Positions 1-8,013 of a stretch of DNA of 29,587 nt are shown here, piece after piece. Each line of letters opens with the position of its first letter. The first letter of the stretch is position 1. The position numbers and the translations under genes are program-made. Source of the DNA: JANNRR01 sp043736155 (GTDB taxonomy: Bacteria; Pseudomonadota; Alphaproteobacteria; Rhodobacterales; Rhodobacteraceae); NCBI GenBank assembly GCA_043736155.1, contig JAYTDA010000286.1, positions 1 to 29,587 on the forward strand, read 5' to 3'. The notes beneath the pieces are model-generated. The model ran no database searches and was not told the DNA's origin. It was given only the letters and a program-made list of their open reading frames with translations.

Positions 1-40
1 GGGGCAGGTTCTGAACCGATGTCTTGTGGCACTGAGGCCG

Positions 41-61
41 GTGGGGGTTTTGCACCCCCAC
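41..61 (+). terminator. GC-rich hairpin at left edge, probable terminator
   Basis: GTGGGGG (41-47) pairs perfectly with CCCCCAC (55-61) around a 7-nt loop. It is followed by a short C-rich tract and then GAGTATTTTT (71-80). Hairpins followed by CCCC(C)GGAGTATTTTTG-like tails are, from memory, very common in Rhodobacteraceae intergenic DNA. This may therefore be a family-specific dispersed terminator-like element serving a plus-strand gene that ends left of the window. The T-run is 9 nt past the stem, so intrinsic termination is not certain. It could also lie at the end of the minus-strand operon, whose last stop codon is at 105-107. The first 40 bases show no recognisable feature. Confidence 0.45.
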
Positions 62-104
62 ACCCCCGCAGAGTATTTTTGCGAAAAACAAGCCGAAATT
101 TGGA

Positions 105-1559
105 TTAAATCTTAAGGTTATGTTGGGATTGGGGCGGGGGATGGCTGCCGGGCCAATCGGTGGCTTCGTGATAGCTCTGCCCGATTTGCAACAGCGCGCG
201 GTCTTGCCCGGCGGCGGCGAACAGTTGCAGCCCCATTGGCAGACCGGCGGCGCGGCCTTCGGTGCCAAAGCCTGCGGGCAGGGCAATGGCGGGGACGCCT
301 GCCAGCGACACCGGCACCACCACCTCCATCCAGCGGTGATAGCTGTCCATCCGGTGACCATTGATCGCCGCCGGATAGCGCCATTCGGCGGGGAAGGGCC
401 AGACCTGTGCCGAAGGCAGCGCCAGCGCGTCGTAGCGGGTGAACAGGGTGGCAAGGGTCGCGTACCAGTCGGACCGGATCACGCTGGCGTCATGCACCTG
501 TTCGGCGGTCAGCGCCAGGCCGCGTTCGACCTCCCACACCAGTTCCGGCTTCAGCAAGGCGCGTTTGGCGGGGTCGCGGCAAGCCTCGCGTTTGCCCATC
601 GCCACCGCCCAGCTGCGCAGGGTACACCAGCTGTGCCACAGCTTTTCGGCCGGAAACGGTGGTTTGACCGGTTCCACCACCGCGCCAAGGATTGTCATCT
701 GTGCCAAGGCCGCTTGGCACAGCGGCAGAATGCCCGCCTCGGTCGCATAGGCATTGCCCCAGTTTTCCAGCCAGCCGATGCGTTTGCCGTTCAGGTCGCG
801 GCCCGGTTTCGGGGCATAAAGCTCAGCAGGGCGGCCGTGGGGCAGGCGCGGGTCCGGGCCTGCCAGAACCTGCAACAACAGCGCCAGATCGCGCGGGCTG
901 CGCGCCATTGGCCCCCCGGTCGACATGACGTGCAAATAGGTGTCGCCATCGGGTTCCGACGGCACCAGATCCCAGCTCGGGCGCAAGCCATAGATATTGC
1001 AGAACGCCGCCGGGTTGCGCAGCGACCCCATCATGTCGGACCCATCGGCCAATGCCACCATGCCGGTGGCCAGCGCCGCAGCGGCGCCGCCCGATGATCC
1101 CCCGGCGCTGCGCGTCAGGTCATAGGGGTTGCGGGTGACGCCAAACACCGGGTTGAAGCTGTGGGAACCCAAGCCATATTCCGGCACATTGGTCTTGCCG
1201 ATCAGGATGGCCCCTGCCGCGCGCAGCCGTGCCGCCAACATGTCATCTTGTTGCGGTACATGGTCCGCAAACAGCGGTGACCCCCAGGTGGTGCGGATGC
1301 CTTTGGTGGCGACCAGATCCTTGAGCGCCATCGGCAGCCCGGCCAGCGGGCCTTTGGTGGGGGCCAGATCAAAGGCGCGGGCCTGATCCATCAGCCGGTC
1401 AGCGTCGACCAGCGACACCAGGGCGTTGACCGATGGATTGACGGCGGCGATGCGCGTCAATGTGGCCTGCATCAGGTCGGTGGCCGACAGGTGGCGCGAT
1501 GCCAGTTGCGCCAGCAGGTCAATGGCATCGAGGGCCAGCAGATCGCGCGCCACGTCCAT
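105..1559 (-). CDS. Amidase signature family protein (last gene of the amidase-ABC operon)
   Basis: A 484-residue serine amidase that hydrolyses an unidentified amide, probably in the cytoplasm. The Ser-cisSer-Lys triad is visible: Lys80 in ALKDL, cis-Ser155 in the GGSSGG loop, and nucleophile Ser179, 24 residues further on as usual for the family. The nucleophile motif reads GSDMMGSLRNPA instead of the usual D-T/I-G-G-S, an atypical variant. I chose ATG at 1559, preceded by AAAGGA. An upstream TTG at 1604 keeps the frame open but would place a hairpin (1577-1602) inside the coding sequence and add a basic N-terminus foreign to the family. The gene follows the binding-protein gene after a 49-nt gap. 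A second amidase opens the same operon at 6964, so the transporter is flanked by two amidases. The family is certain; the substrate is not. Confidence 0.9.
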   Translation of the reverse strand: MDVARDLLALDAIDLLAQLASRHLSATDLMQATLTRIAAVNPSVNALVSLVDADRLMDQARAFDLAPTKGPLAGLPMALKDLVATKGIRTTWGSPLFADHVPQQDDMLAARLRAAGAILIGKTNVPEYGLGSHSFNPVFGVTRNPYDLTRSAGGSSGGAAAALATGMVALADGSDMMGSLRNPAAFCNIYGLRPSWDLVPSEPDGDTYLHVMSTGGPMARSPRDLALLLQVLAGPDPRLPHGRPAELYAPKPGRDLNGKRIGWLENWGNAYATEAGILPLCQAALAQMTILGAVVEPVKPPFPAEKLWHSWCTLRSWAVAMGKREACRDPAKRALLKPELVWEVERGLALTAEQVHDASVIRSDWYATLATLFTRYDALALPSAQVWPFPAEWRYPAAINGHRMDSYHRWMEVVVPVSLAGVPAIALPAGFGTEGRAAGLPMGLQLFAAAGQDRALLQIGQSYHEATDWPGSHPPPQSQHNLKI

Positions 1560-1576
1560 TCCTTTGGTCAGAGGAT

Positions 1577-1602
1577 GCGCCGCAAGCCGGAGCCTGCGGC
1601 GC
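1577..1602 (-). terminator. Intergenic hairpin between binding-protein gene and amidase
   Basis: GCGCCGCA (1577-1584) and TGCGGCGC (1595-1602) form a perfect 8-bp stem with a 10-nt loop in the 49-nt gap between the binding-protein stop and the amidase ATG at 1559. There is no U-run on the minus strand. It is more likely an mRNA-stability or processing element, or a weak attenuator that lowers amidase expression, than a full terminator. It also argues against starting the amidase at the TTG at 1604. Confidence 0.4.
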
Positions 1603-1608
1603 AAGCGG

Positions 1609-2634
1609 TCATTTCTGCAGTTCGGTCCAGATGGCCGTTACATATTCCTGCGCCTTGGGCGAACAGGTCGGCAGAAAGTGCCCCGCCGCCTTGAACTCCT
1701 CGGGGATCACCACCTCTGGTGCGGTTTTCATGTCCTCGGGCATGAAGGCATCGGACCCGGCGATGCCGTTGGCATAGCGGGCAAAGGCAGACACCATTGC
1801 GGCATGTTCCGGCAGCATGATGAAATCAATGAACTTGTAGGCATTGTCGACGTTTTGCGCATCCGCCAGCAGTGCCACCGAATCCATCCACATGATGTAG
1901 CCTTCACGCGGGTAGCCATAGGCGACATCCGGGTTTTTCAGCCGCGCCCGCATGATGGCACCGTTCCAGTAGACCGAGGCAGGCACATCGCCCACCGCCA
2001 TCTTGTCTTCCATGCCATAATCCATCGACATCCAGGATGGCTTGGCGGCGATCAGGGCATCGCGCGCTTTTTTCAGGATTTCCGTGTCTTCGGTGCAAGG
2101 CAGCCCACCAACATACATGATTGCCAGGCTGACAATGTCGTTCATTTCCGGGGTTACGTTGATCTTTCCCACCAGTTCCGGCGGCGGGTCCAGCCAGATC
2201 GCCGAGGTGTTGATATCACCGCCATAAACCGAGGTGTTGACGGCAACGCCGGTGGTGCCCCACTGCCATGGCACCGAGAATTTGCGGCCCATGTCCCAAT
2301 CGACATTCGCCCATTCCGGGGCGATATTGGCATGGTTCGCCAGTTTCGACAGGTCCAGTTCGGTGATCAATCCCTTGTCGCGGTAGATCTGGATATAGTT
2401 GGCAGATGGCACCACCAGATCAAAGCCATGGCCACCGGCCTCGATCTTGGCCAGCGCGGTGTCGTTGCTGTCATAATCGGTGACCGTCACCTTGATCCCG
2501 GTTTCGGCTTCGAACTTGGCCAGCAGTTCCGGGCTGGTATAGTTGCCCCAGTTGTACAGGTTCAGCACGCCTTCGGCATGGGCCAGAGCAGAAGTGGCCA
2601 GCAAGAGGGCGGTGGCGGTCAGCAGTCTGTTCAT
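1609..2634 (-). CDS. PotD/PotF-type ABC transporter substrate-binding protein
   Basis: A 341-residue periplasmic binding protein of the spermidine/putrescine class. Residues 1-20 form a Sec signal peptide (MNRLLTATALLLATSALAHA) ending in an AHA cleavage site. The mature protein opens with LNLYNWGNYTSPELLAKFE, the characteristic PotD/PotF N-terminal strand and helix. The ATG at 2634 has a good Shine-Dalgarno (AAGGAGAA). It should deliver its ligand to the permease pair encoded at 2698-4409, powered by the ATPase at 4410-5486. The gene lies 63 nt downstream of the PotC/I-like permease. PotD-fold proteins also bind opines, amino acids and other small cations, so the polyamine label gives the family rather than the ligand. 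The two flanking amidases suggest an amide-containing substrate or one yielding an amine. Confidence 0.9.
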   Translation of the reverse strand: MNRLLTATALLLATSALAHAEGVLNLYNWGNYTSPELLAKFEAETGIKVTVTDYDSNDTALAKIEAGGHGFDLVVPSANYIQIYRDKGLITELDLSKLANHANIAPEWANVDWDMGRKFSVPWQWGTTGVAVNTSVYGGDINTSAIWLDPPPELVGKINVTPEMNDIVSLAIMYVGGLPCTEDTEILKKARDALIAAKPSWMSMDYGMEDKMAVGDVPASVYWNGAIMRARLKNPDVAYGYPREGYIMWMDSVALLADAQNVDNAYKFIDFIMLPEHAAMVSAFARYANGIAGSDAFMPEDMKTAPEVVIPEEFKAAGHFLPTCSPKAQEYVTAIWTELQK

Positions 2635-2659
2635 CTTTCTTCTCCTTGTTTGCAGGTTT

Positions 2660-2713
2660 GCGGGTTAGCCCCGCTTTCGGTTGGTCAGTGGCGCGGGTCA
2701 GCCCCGCTTTCGG
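2660..2713. repeat. Two near-identical 21-bp copies, a duplicated permease 3' end
   Basis: 2660-2680 and 2693-2713 differ at one base (GCGGGTTAGC versus GCGGGTCAGC within the unit) and are offset by 33 bp. The copy at 2693-2713 is the 3' end of the permease gene (codons R-K-R-G-stop, stop 2698-2700). The other lies in the downstream spacer and would also read R-K-R-G-stop (TAA) in the same frame. Each copy can form a small GCGGG/CCCGC hairpin. Confidence 0.75.
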
Positions 2714-3495
2714 GTCAGCAGGAAAAACGCAGCAAGCAGCAGAACGGTCAGGGCCAAGAGGCCGGTGGAAATCGCATTGACCTCGGGTGTCACCCCCCGG
2801 CGCAACTGGCCGAGCATGAAGGTGGCCAAGGTATCCTGGCCGCCGCTTTTCACGAATTCGGTGATCACCACGGTATCAAGCGAGGTGACAAAGGCAAGCA
2901 TGGCGCCGGCAATGATCCCCGGCATCAGCAGCGGCAAGGTGATGCGCCGCATCGCCTGCCAGCGGCTGGCATAAAGATCGGCAGCTGCGGTTTCCAGCAC
3001 CATATCCATCCCCTCCAGCCGGGCGCGGATCGGCAGGTACGCCAGTGGAATGCACCAGATCGAATGGGCCAGCACCAGATAGGCCAGCCCTTGATAACCG
3101 GTTGCCACCTTGATCGCTGCGAAAAAGATCAGCAGCGATACCGCGGTGACGATTTCAGGCACCATCAGGGTCTGGTTCACCATGCCATAGATGAAGGTGC
3201 GGCCCCGGTAGGGCGCGGTGCGGGTGGTGCCAAGGGCTGCCAGTGTGGCGCAGGTGGTGGACACCAGCGCCGCCCATCCGGCGATCACCAGAGAGCGCAC
3301 CGTGGCCGCCCGCATCGCCTCATTCTCCCAGGCCGCCGCGTACCATTGCAGCGAAAACCCGCCCCAGTCCGCCATCGATTTGGCGCCGTTGAAGCTGAAC
3401 ACCACCAGGGTGACGATCGGCAGATACAGGGCGATGTAGGCCAGAAGGGCGATCGGGGTGAACAGCGGCAGCGATGTTGGGGAAAACCGTCTCAT
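2698..3495 (-). CDS. PotC/PotI-type ABC transporter permease
   Basis: A 265-residue inner-membrane permease with about six hydrophobic segments, the first near residues 13-35. The EAA-type cytoplasmic loop is visible as LETAAADLYASRWQAMRRI followed by TLPLLMPGI, where the ATPase docks. Length and order match the second permease of polyamine-type (Pot) importers. The ATG overlaps the stop of the preceding permease in an ATGA (3492-3495), so the two are translationally coupled and should form the heterodimeric channel. The C-terminus is a short basic LLTRKRG tail, and its coding sequence is partly duplicated just downstream. Confidence 0.9.
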   Translation of the reverse strand: MRRFSPTSLPLFTPIALLAYIALYLPIVTLVVFSFNGAKSMADWGGFSLQWYAAAWENEAMRAATVRSLVIAGWAALVSTTCATLAALGTTRTAPYRGRTFIYGMVNQTLMVPEIVTAVSLLIFFAAIKVATGYQGLAYLVLAHSIWCIPLAYLPIRARLEGMDMVLETAAADLYASRWQAMRRITLPLLMPGIIAGAMLAFVTSLDTVVITEFVKSGGQDTLATFMLGQLRRGVTPEVNAISTGLLALTVLLLAAFFLLTRKRG

Positions 3496-4409
3496 TTCCC
3501 CGCCTCGCGGCCGGAGGCGCGCACCAGCGCCAGCGTCGCCAGCATGACCACCGCAAACAGCGCCACCGAAAAGGCGGCACCCAACGGCCAGTTGCGGCCC
3601 TGGCCAAACTGCAACTCGATGAAATTGCCCAGCATCATGTTCTTGCCGCCGCCCAGCACACGCGGCGTGACATAGGCCCCCAGCGCCGGGATAAAGACCA
3701 GAATGCAGCCCGCCACCACCCCGGGCCGCACAATCGGCACCACGATCCGCCGCAGCATCTGCCAGCGCGTTGCATAAAGATCATAGCCCGCCTCGAGCAG
3801 TCGCATGTCGAACCGGTCCATGGCGGCGAACAGCGGCAACACCATCAGTGGCAGGAAGACATAGGCCATGCCCACCAGCACCGCACCATCGGTATAGACC
3901 ATGCGCAGCGGTTCCGTGATGATGCCCAAGCCCACCAGAACCGTGTTGATCAGCCCCTCGTTGCGGATGATCTCGTTGATGGCAAAGGTGCGGATCAACA
4001 GGTTGGTCCAGAACGGGATGGTGATCAGGAACAGCCAAAAGGCGCGAGAGCGGGCAGGGCGGGTGGCAATGAACCAGGCGGTGGGAAAACCGACCAACAG
4101 GGTGATGAGTGTGGTCAGCACCGACAGTTTCACCGACCGCCAGATGATGGTCAGATGGGCATCGGCAACGCCGACAGTGCCATCAAAGATGTCACGGGTC
4201 AGCACCACCGAGACCCAGCCATCGGTGGAAAACTGCCATTCCACATTGCCATACTGGCCCGCTGTCAGGAACGAATAGACCACGACGATCAACAGCGGCA
4301 GGGTGGCAAACAGCGAGACCAGCAGCAGCGCCGGGGCCGACAGCAACCAGTTGCGCCGGACCTGAGCGGCGGCGGCGCGGGTTTCGGCGTTCTGATCAGG
4401 GCTGGCCAT
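3492..4409 (-). CDS. PotB/PotH-type ABC transporter permease
   Basis: A 305-residue inner-membrane permease, the first of the Pot-like pair. A soluble N-terminal tail of about 22 residues precedes a transmembrane segment (LLSAPALLLVSLFATLPLLI). Roughly six membrane segments follow, with the EAA loop LLEAGYDLYATRWQMLRRI and VVPIVRPGV. The ATG at 4409 abuts the TGA of the ATPase gene directly (TGAATG), and its own stop overlaps the next permease by 4 nt. Together with the ATPase, the second permease and the binding protein it makes a complete importer. Ligand unknown. Confidence 0.9.
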   Translation of the reverse strand: MASPDQNAETRAAAAQVRRNWLLSAPALLLVSLFATLPLLIVVVYSFLTAGQYGNVEWQFSTDGWVSVVLTRDIFDGTVGVADAHLTIIWRSVKLSVLTTLITLLVGFPTAWFIATRPARSRAFWLFLITIPFWTNLLIRTFAINEIIRNEGLINTVLVGLGIITEPLRMVYTDGAVLVGMAYVFLPLMVLPLFAAMDRFDMRLLEAGYDLYATRWQMLRRIVVPIVRPGVVAGCILVFIPALGAYVTPRVLGGGKNMMLGNFIELQFGQGRNWPLGAAFSVALFAVVMLATLALVRASGREAGK

Positions 4410-5486
4410 TCAGTCGCCCAGAACCTGCAAGGCATCCGGCGCGAAACTGAGGCCGACCCTGGTGCCGACCGCCAGCCCGGGATCGCCACCGGGGTTGCTT
4501 TGCAGCCGGGCAATCACTTCGGTATCACCGACCGCCAGATGGCAATGGGTATCGGTGCCGAAATAGACCTGTGATTTCACCGTTGCGGGCAGACTGCCCG
4601 CAGTGTTGGTCGGCACGATCCGCACATGTTCGGGCCGCACCGCCAGCGTGACCGGCCCCGCCGCCTTGCCGGAATCGGCGATCCGCACCTGCCCCCCGGC
4701 ATCCAGCGCCACCACGGTGCCGCGCAAGGTGCCGGTCAGGAAATTGGTTTCGCCAATGAAGCTGGCAACAAAGCGGTTGGCGGGGCGGGTGTAGATCTGG
4801 CGCGGGGTGCCGATCTGCAGGATATGCCCGGCGCTCATCACCCCGATCCGGTCAGACATCGTCAACGCCTCTTCCTGATCGTGGGTGACAAAGACAAAGG
4901 TGATCCCGGTTTCCTGTTGCAGCCGTTTCAGTTCGGTCTGCATCTCCTTGCGCAGTTTCAGATCCAGCGCTGACAGCGGCTCATCCAGCAACAGCACCTT
5001 GGGTTGCGGGGCCAGGGCGCGGGCCAGCGCCACCCGCTGTTGCTGGCCGCCCGAAAGCTGGCTGGTCTTGCGCCCCGCCAAGGCCTCCATCCGCACCATC
5101 GCCAGCATCCGGTCGGTGGTTTCTGCCACCTCGGCTTTGGGTTTGCCCAGCATCTGCAGGCCAAAGCCGATGTTTTCGGCGACGCTCAGATGCGGGAACA
5201 ACGCATAGCTTTGAAACACCGTGTTCACCGGCCGTGTGTTCGGCGGCAGCGCCGTGATGTCGGCACCGTCCAGCAGGATGGTGCCGCTGGTCGGGGATTC
5301 AAATCCGGCAATCAGCCGCAGCAACGTGGTCTTGCCGCAGCCGGAGGGGCCAAGCAGGGTAAAGAACTCGCCCCGTTCGATTTGCACAGAGACATCGTCC
5401 AGCGCCACCATCGCGGTCTGGCCCTGGCCAAAGCGTTTGGTGATCTTGCGGGCTTCGACCGCTAATTGGGGGGCGGTTTTTGCCAT
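4410..5486 (-). CDS. PotA/PotG-type ABC transporter ATP-binding protein
   Basis: A 358-residue cytoplasmic ATPase energising the Pot-like importer. Visible motifs are Walker A GPSGCGKT (46-53), signature LSGGQQQ (144-150), Walker B VLLLDEP (about 164-170), the switch histidine in FVTHDQEEA, and a C-terminal TOBE-type regulatory region with LAVRPEHVRI. Length and architecture match PotA/PotG/FbpC-class ATPases. The start codon shares one base with the stop of the upstream amidase (TAATG), so amidase and ATPase synthesis are coupled. This is strong evidence that amidase and transporter act in one pathway. Confidence 0.93.
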   Translation of the reverse strand: MAKTAPQLAVEARKITKRFGQGQTAMVALDDVSVQIERGEFFTLLGPSGCGKTTLLRLIAGFESPTSGTILLDGADITALPPNTRPVNTVFQSYALFPHLSVAENIGFGLQMLGKPKAEVAETTDRMLAMVRMEALAGRKTSQLSGGQQQRVALARALAPQPKVLLLDEPLSALDLKLRKEMQTELKRLQQETGITFVFVTHDQEEALTMSDRIGVMSAGHILQIGTPRQIYTRPANRFVASFIGETNFLTGTLRGTVVALDAGGQVRIADSGKAAGPVTLAVRPEHVRIVPTNTAGSLPATVKSQVYFGTDTHCHLAVGDTEVIARLQSNPGGDPGLAVGTRVGLSFAPDALQVLGD

Positions 5487-6964
5487 TACCGGGCCTTTTC
5501 ATCGGGTTGCGGTGGGGGACGGCGCTGGAACCACGGCTTTGCCGCCTCCAGTTCGGCACAAAGGCTGAACAACAGGTCATCTTCACCAGCCCGCCCGGCC
5601 AGATGGACACCCACTGGCAAGCCGTCGGCGGTCCAGTGCAACGGCACCGATGCCGCCGGTTGGCCCGATGCGTTGAAGGCAGCGCAAAACGGCGAATAGG
5701 CAAAGATGCCATCAGGGCCAAGGCGGTAAGCCAGGTAATCCTCGGTCGCATGGGAAAACCGGCCAACCCGCGCCGGGGGTTCGGCAAGGGTGGCGGTCAA
5801 CAGCACGTCGTAGCCCTGAAAGAACCCGGCCATTTCGCGGCCATAGGCATGGATCTTGCCCACCGCTGCCAAATAGTCGGCGCCCGACAGGGTCCCGGCA
5901 TAGGCGATGGCACCAAGGGTGACGCCTTCGACTTCATCCGGGCCAAGCGGCCGCCCGCGTGCCATGACGGTCTGTTGCACGCTGAGCGCGGTGCCGCAGG
6001 CGACAATCCGGGTCCAGGCCCGCATCATGCCTTCGGTATCGGCGGTGGGGCGGGCGGGTTCCACCGCATGGCCCAGGCTCTCCAGCAGCTTTGCGGCATC
6101 CAGCACCGCTTGCCGGCATTCGGGATGAATCGCGGTGCCGGTCAGCGTGGTGTCGCACAGCGCGATTTTCAGCCGCCGGGGCGGGTGGGTGATCGCCTGC
6201 AGATGGCTTTCCGCCAATATCGGGGCGCGGTAGGGGGCACCGGGGTCCGGCCCGGTGCAGGCATCATGCAGCAGCGCAGCATCCCGGACGCTGCGGGTCA
6301 GAAAGCCGTCGATCGACATGCCGGCCCAGCCTTCGCCACTGTCGGGCCCGTCTGGCAGGCTGGCCCGTGTCGCCTTTAACCCGAACAGGCCGCAGCTTGA
6401 TGCCGGTATCCGCACCGATCCGCCGCCGTCTGACCCATGGGCCGCAGGCAGAATACCTGCCGCCACCGCAGCACCGGCCCCGCCAGACGATCCGCCGGAG
6501 GTATGATCGAGGTTCCAGGGGTTGCGGGTCGGGCCGCCATAGATCGCAGCCTCGGTTGCCGCACCAATGCCGCCTTCGGGCGAAGTGGTGCGGCCAAAGG
6601 GGATGACACCTGTCGCGGCGATCCGGTCATAAATCGCGCTGTTGTGCGTGTAGCGGGTGTTGGCCAGCAGCTTCGAACCGTTGTGCGAGGGGAAATCCAC
6701 CGCCTCGCAGCCCAGGTCCTTGAGCAGAAACGGCACGCCTGCCAATGGCCCGCTTGGCGCTTTCGCGATGATGCCGCGCGCCACCGCTTCTTGCAGATTG
6801 ACCACCGCATTCAGCCCCGGATTGTCCCGTTCAACCCGCAACAAGGCCTGATGCAACAGGCCGCTGGCCGAGCTTTGCCCCGATGCAACCAGCGCCGCCA
6901 GCCCGGTAGCGTCGAAATTTTCATATTCAGGCCACATGCCGCCACCCGCGATTCTGGCACCCAT
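5486..6964 (-). CDS. Amidase signature family protein (first gene of the amidase-ABC operon)
   Basis: A 492-residue serine amidase with the complete triad: Lys82 in FLLKDLG, cis-Ser159 in TSGGSSGG, and nucleophile Ser183 in GSDGGGSVRIPAS. It keeps the canonical glycine-rich nucleophile motif, unlike the amidase at the other end of the operon. The two differ enough to suggest different substrates or successive steps. The ATG at 6964 has AAGG upstream. An internal ATG at 6937 (protein starting MWPEYENF) has GGGTGG upstream and fits the usual family N-terminus, so it may be the true start. Its stop overlaps the ATPase start by 1 nt. The promoter should lie in 6965-7222, shared with the divergent clpP. 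Confidence 0.9.
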   Translation of the reverse strand: MGARIAGGGMWPEYENFDATGLAALVASGQSSASGLLHQALLRVERDNPGLNAVVNLQEAVARGIIAKAPSGPLAGVPFLLKDLGCEAVDFPSHNGSKLLANTRYTHNSAIYDRIAATGVIPFGRTTSPEGGIGAATEAAIYGGPTRNPWNLDHTSGGSSGGAGAAVAAGILPAAHGSDGGGSVRIPASSCGLFGLKATRASLPDGPDSGEGWAGMSIDGFLTRSVRDAALLHDACTGPDPGAPYRAPILAESHLQAITHPPRRLKIALCDTTLTGTAIHPECRQAVLDAAKLLESLGHAVEPARPTADTEGMMRAWTRIVACGTALSVQQTVMARGRPLGPDEVEGVTLGAIAYAGTLSGADYLAAVGKIHAYGREMAGFFQGYDVLLTATLAEPPARVGRFSHATEDYLAYRLGPDGIFAYSPFCAAFNASGQPAASVPLHWTADGLPVGVHLAGRAGEDDLLFSLCAELEAAKPWFQRRPPPQPDEKAR

Positions 6965-7060
6965 GCTGCGATGCCTTGGCCGCAGGGTCTATCCCAATCT
7001 GGGGTGAAACCGCAGAATATGCCGTTTTCGCCACCTGAAACATCGATTTACGGCGCAAAT

Positions 7061-7080
7061 ACCGAACGAGCCCGTTCGGT
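7061..7080. promoter_or_regulatory. Perfect inverted repeat, candidate TetR-family-type operator
   Basis: ACCGAACG (7061-7068) and CGTTCGGT (7073-7080) are exact reverse complements separated by AGCC. The site lies in the 258-bp divergent spacer, about 97 bp from the amidase start at 6964 and about 140 bp from the clpP start at 7223. No U-run follows on either strand, so it is not a terminator. An 8-bp arm with 4-bp gap suits a dimeric TetR-family repressor. It does not match the RutR consensus, so the regulator would be encoded elsewhere. It could control the amidase-transporter operon, clpP, or both. Confidence 0.5.
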
Positions 7081-7222
7081 GTTCGCGTTTGACGGTCCGG
7101 GACAGACCTGCCTTTCCCGCCGGAATTGTCGCGCAGCTGCCCTTGCGGGGGTCAGCGCTGGCAACTAAGACTCTGGTAGGCAACTGAGGCTTATGATCTC
7201 CGAAAGAAGCAGGCAGGCTGAT

Positions 7223-7855
7223 ATGAGAGACCCGATAGACACTTACATGAACACGCTGGTCCCGATGGTGGTTGAACAGACCAGCCGGGGCGAACGCGCC
7301 TATGACATCTATTCGCGCCTGCTGAAGGAGCGGATCATCTTTCTGGCCGGGCCGGTGCATGATGGCGTCTCGTCGCTGATCTGCGCGCAGTTGCTTTTTC
7401 TGGAGGCGGAGAATCCGTCCAAGGAAATCGCGATGTATATCAACAGCCCCGGTGGCGTCGTCACCAGCGGTCTGTCGATTTATGACACGATGCAGTACAT
7501 TCGCCCGAAAGTCTCGACATTGGTGATGGGGCAGGCGGCCTCGATGGGGTCGCTGCTGTTGACGGCAGGCGAAAAAGGCATGCGGTTCTCGCTGCCCAAC
7601 AGCCGGATCATGGTCCACCAGCCCTCCGGCGGCTACCAGGGCCAGGCCACGGATATCATGATCCACGCCCAGGAAACCCAGAAGCTGAAAGACCGGCTGA
7701 ACAACATCTACGTGAAACACACCGGACAACCGCTTGAAAAGGTTGTCGCTGCGCTGGAACGTGACAATTTCATGTCGGCAGAAGATGCCAAGGAATGGGG
7801 GCTGATCGACGAGATTGTCGACAGCCGCGCCAAACTGGAAGACACGGCGAAGTGA
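7223..7855 (+). CDS. clpP: ATP-dependent Clp protease proteolytic subunit ClpP
   Basis: A 210-residue serine protease subunit that forms the ClpP tetradecamer and degrades proteins unfolded by ClpX in the cytoplasm. With the ATG at 7223, catalytic Ser107 sits in GQAASMGS, His132 in MVHQPSGG and Asp181 in LERDNFM. I chose ATG 7223 (protein beginning MRDPIDTYMNTLVPMVVEQ) because this matches alphaproteobacterial ClpP N-termini. An in-frame ATG at 7193 with GAGG upstream would add ten residues and cannot be excluded. clpX follows after a 158-bp spacer. The conserved clpP-clpX pairing supports the call. Confidence 0.97.
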   Translation: MRDPIDTYMNTLVPMVVEQTSRGERAYDIYSRLLKERIIFLAGPVHDGVSSLICAQLLFLEAENPSKEIAMYINSPGGVVTSGLSIYDTMQYIRPKVSTLVMGQAASMGSLLLTAGEKGMRFSLPNSRIMVHQPSGGYQGQATDIMIHAQETQKLKDRLNNIYVKHTGQPLEKVVAALERDNFMSAEDAKEWGLIDEIVDSRAKLEDTAK

Positions 7856-8013
7856 CGGATGCACTGTGGCCGATTGGCTGCAGTTGGCATTTTGGCATTG
7901 TGAAGCGAAAGCCGCTGCCATAGTCTTTTGACGTGGGAGTGGGTGTTGAAAAGCGGCGGGGCCGGATGGCCCTGCAGGCACGACGCGAAAGATACAGGCC
8001 GCAGAGGGTAAGC

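Noticed and set aside
1426..3675. A 749-codon open frame on the plus strand
   Set aside because: It lies antisense to the well-supported amidase, binding-protein and permease genes. Its protein is rich in Arg/His/Gln without any domain, typical of mirror frames in GC-rich DNA.
7856..8013. A separate clpX promoter in the clpP-clpX spacer
   Set aside because: Candidate hexamers (TTGTGA and CATAGT) are only 15 nt apart. No convincing sigma-70 or sigma-32 site was found, although an independent promoter is possible.
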